Below, piece by piece: positions 63,961 through 64,000 of a stretch of 64,000 nucleotides of DNA. Under the pieces are notes generated by a model, which worked only from the letters and a program-made list of their open reading frames with translations, made no database searches and had not been told where the DNA came from. Position numbers and translations under genes: made by a program. Each line of letters opens with the position of its first letter. Positions within the stretch are counted from its first letter, which is position 1. Origin of the DNA: Mactromeris polynyma (lineage: Eukaryota; Mollusca; Bivalvia; Venerida; Mactridae); contig JASFXZ010000004.1 in assembly GCA_032209605.1 (NCBI GenBank), positions 36,676,401 to 36,740,400 on the forward strand, in the 5' to 3' direction.

Positions 63961-64000
63961 AGTTCTGGAATGCGGGCTTGTCATTGGACAACGTCGGGAC

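Larger units (their letters stand above)
59304..64000. other. 3' flank of KvB3 to window end; no gene seen
   Basis: The first 300 bp may be 3' UTR. The rest is AT-rich with SINE pieces (60.19-60.46 kb), a dispersed-repeat fragment near 61,265, a tandem duplication (62.08-62.43 kb), a MITE (63.16-63.29 kb) and a final piece homologous to the Kv intergenic unit. Short frames here show no recognisable protein. Confidence 0.5.

Overview
The window is eukaryotic and almost certainly animal. It is AT-rich, its genes are split by GT-AG introns, and it is full of minisatellites, tRNA-derived SINEs, MITEs and a LINE. A lineage-specific tandem expansion of Shaw-like potassium channels, arylsulfatase-B-like exons and this repeat style together suggest a lophotrochozoan, most likely a bivalve mollusc. 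That placement is inferred from family knowledge and not proven here.

The backbone is a head-to-tail, plus-strand array of five related three-exon voltage-gated K+ channel (Kv) genes of two types, A and B. In order they are A1 (1394-4307, intact, 507 aa), B1 (10316-12337, dead and truncated), A2 (31851-40546, broken only by a 10-bp deletion in exon 1), B2 (46052-48558, intact, 509 aa) and B3 (56412-59303, intact, 499 aa). The splice plan is shared: exon 1 of 290 nt encodes the T1 tetramerisation domain and ends in phase 2; exon 2 of 175 nt ends in phase 0; one large exon encodes S1 to S6 and the tail. Flanking DNA is duplicated too. Positions 1 to about 10,300 match 30,472 to about 46,050, so an A+B block was duplicated. 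The flank after B2 matches the flanks after A1 and A2, and a piece at 63.77-63.96 kb matches again, so the array probably continues past the right edge.

Between B1 and A2 (12.34-30.47 kb) lies unrelated DNA that replaces the rest of B1. It holds a composite tandem repeat with a dead, internally deleted LINE nested in it, an inverted copy of the same repeat, the 3' half of a decayed arylsulfatase gene (18.1-20.3 kb), and about 8 kb of a 56-bp minisatellite with higher-order duplications of 2,954 and 890 bp.

Intron 1 of A2 carries a 5.9-kb insertion (32.80-38.67 kb) absent from A1. It looks like ordinary gene DNA and not a transposon: a plausible four-exon minus-strand gene for a small unrecognised protein, a candidate divergent promoter, and a short plus-strand ORF that stops 14 bp before the breakpoint. 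Inside it are a hAT-type MITE with a perfect 8-bp target duplication and a tandem trimer of a tRNA-derived SINE.

A 38-bp minisatellite sits 1.0-1.25 kb downstream of A1, A2 and B2. Other arrays, with 32-bp and 43/42-bp units, are found only in the B2-B3 interval. The intact channels keep the T1 zinc motif, six S4 arginines and the K+ selectivity filter, but all have lost the first proline of the S6 hinge motif. They probably form K+ channels with altered gating.
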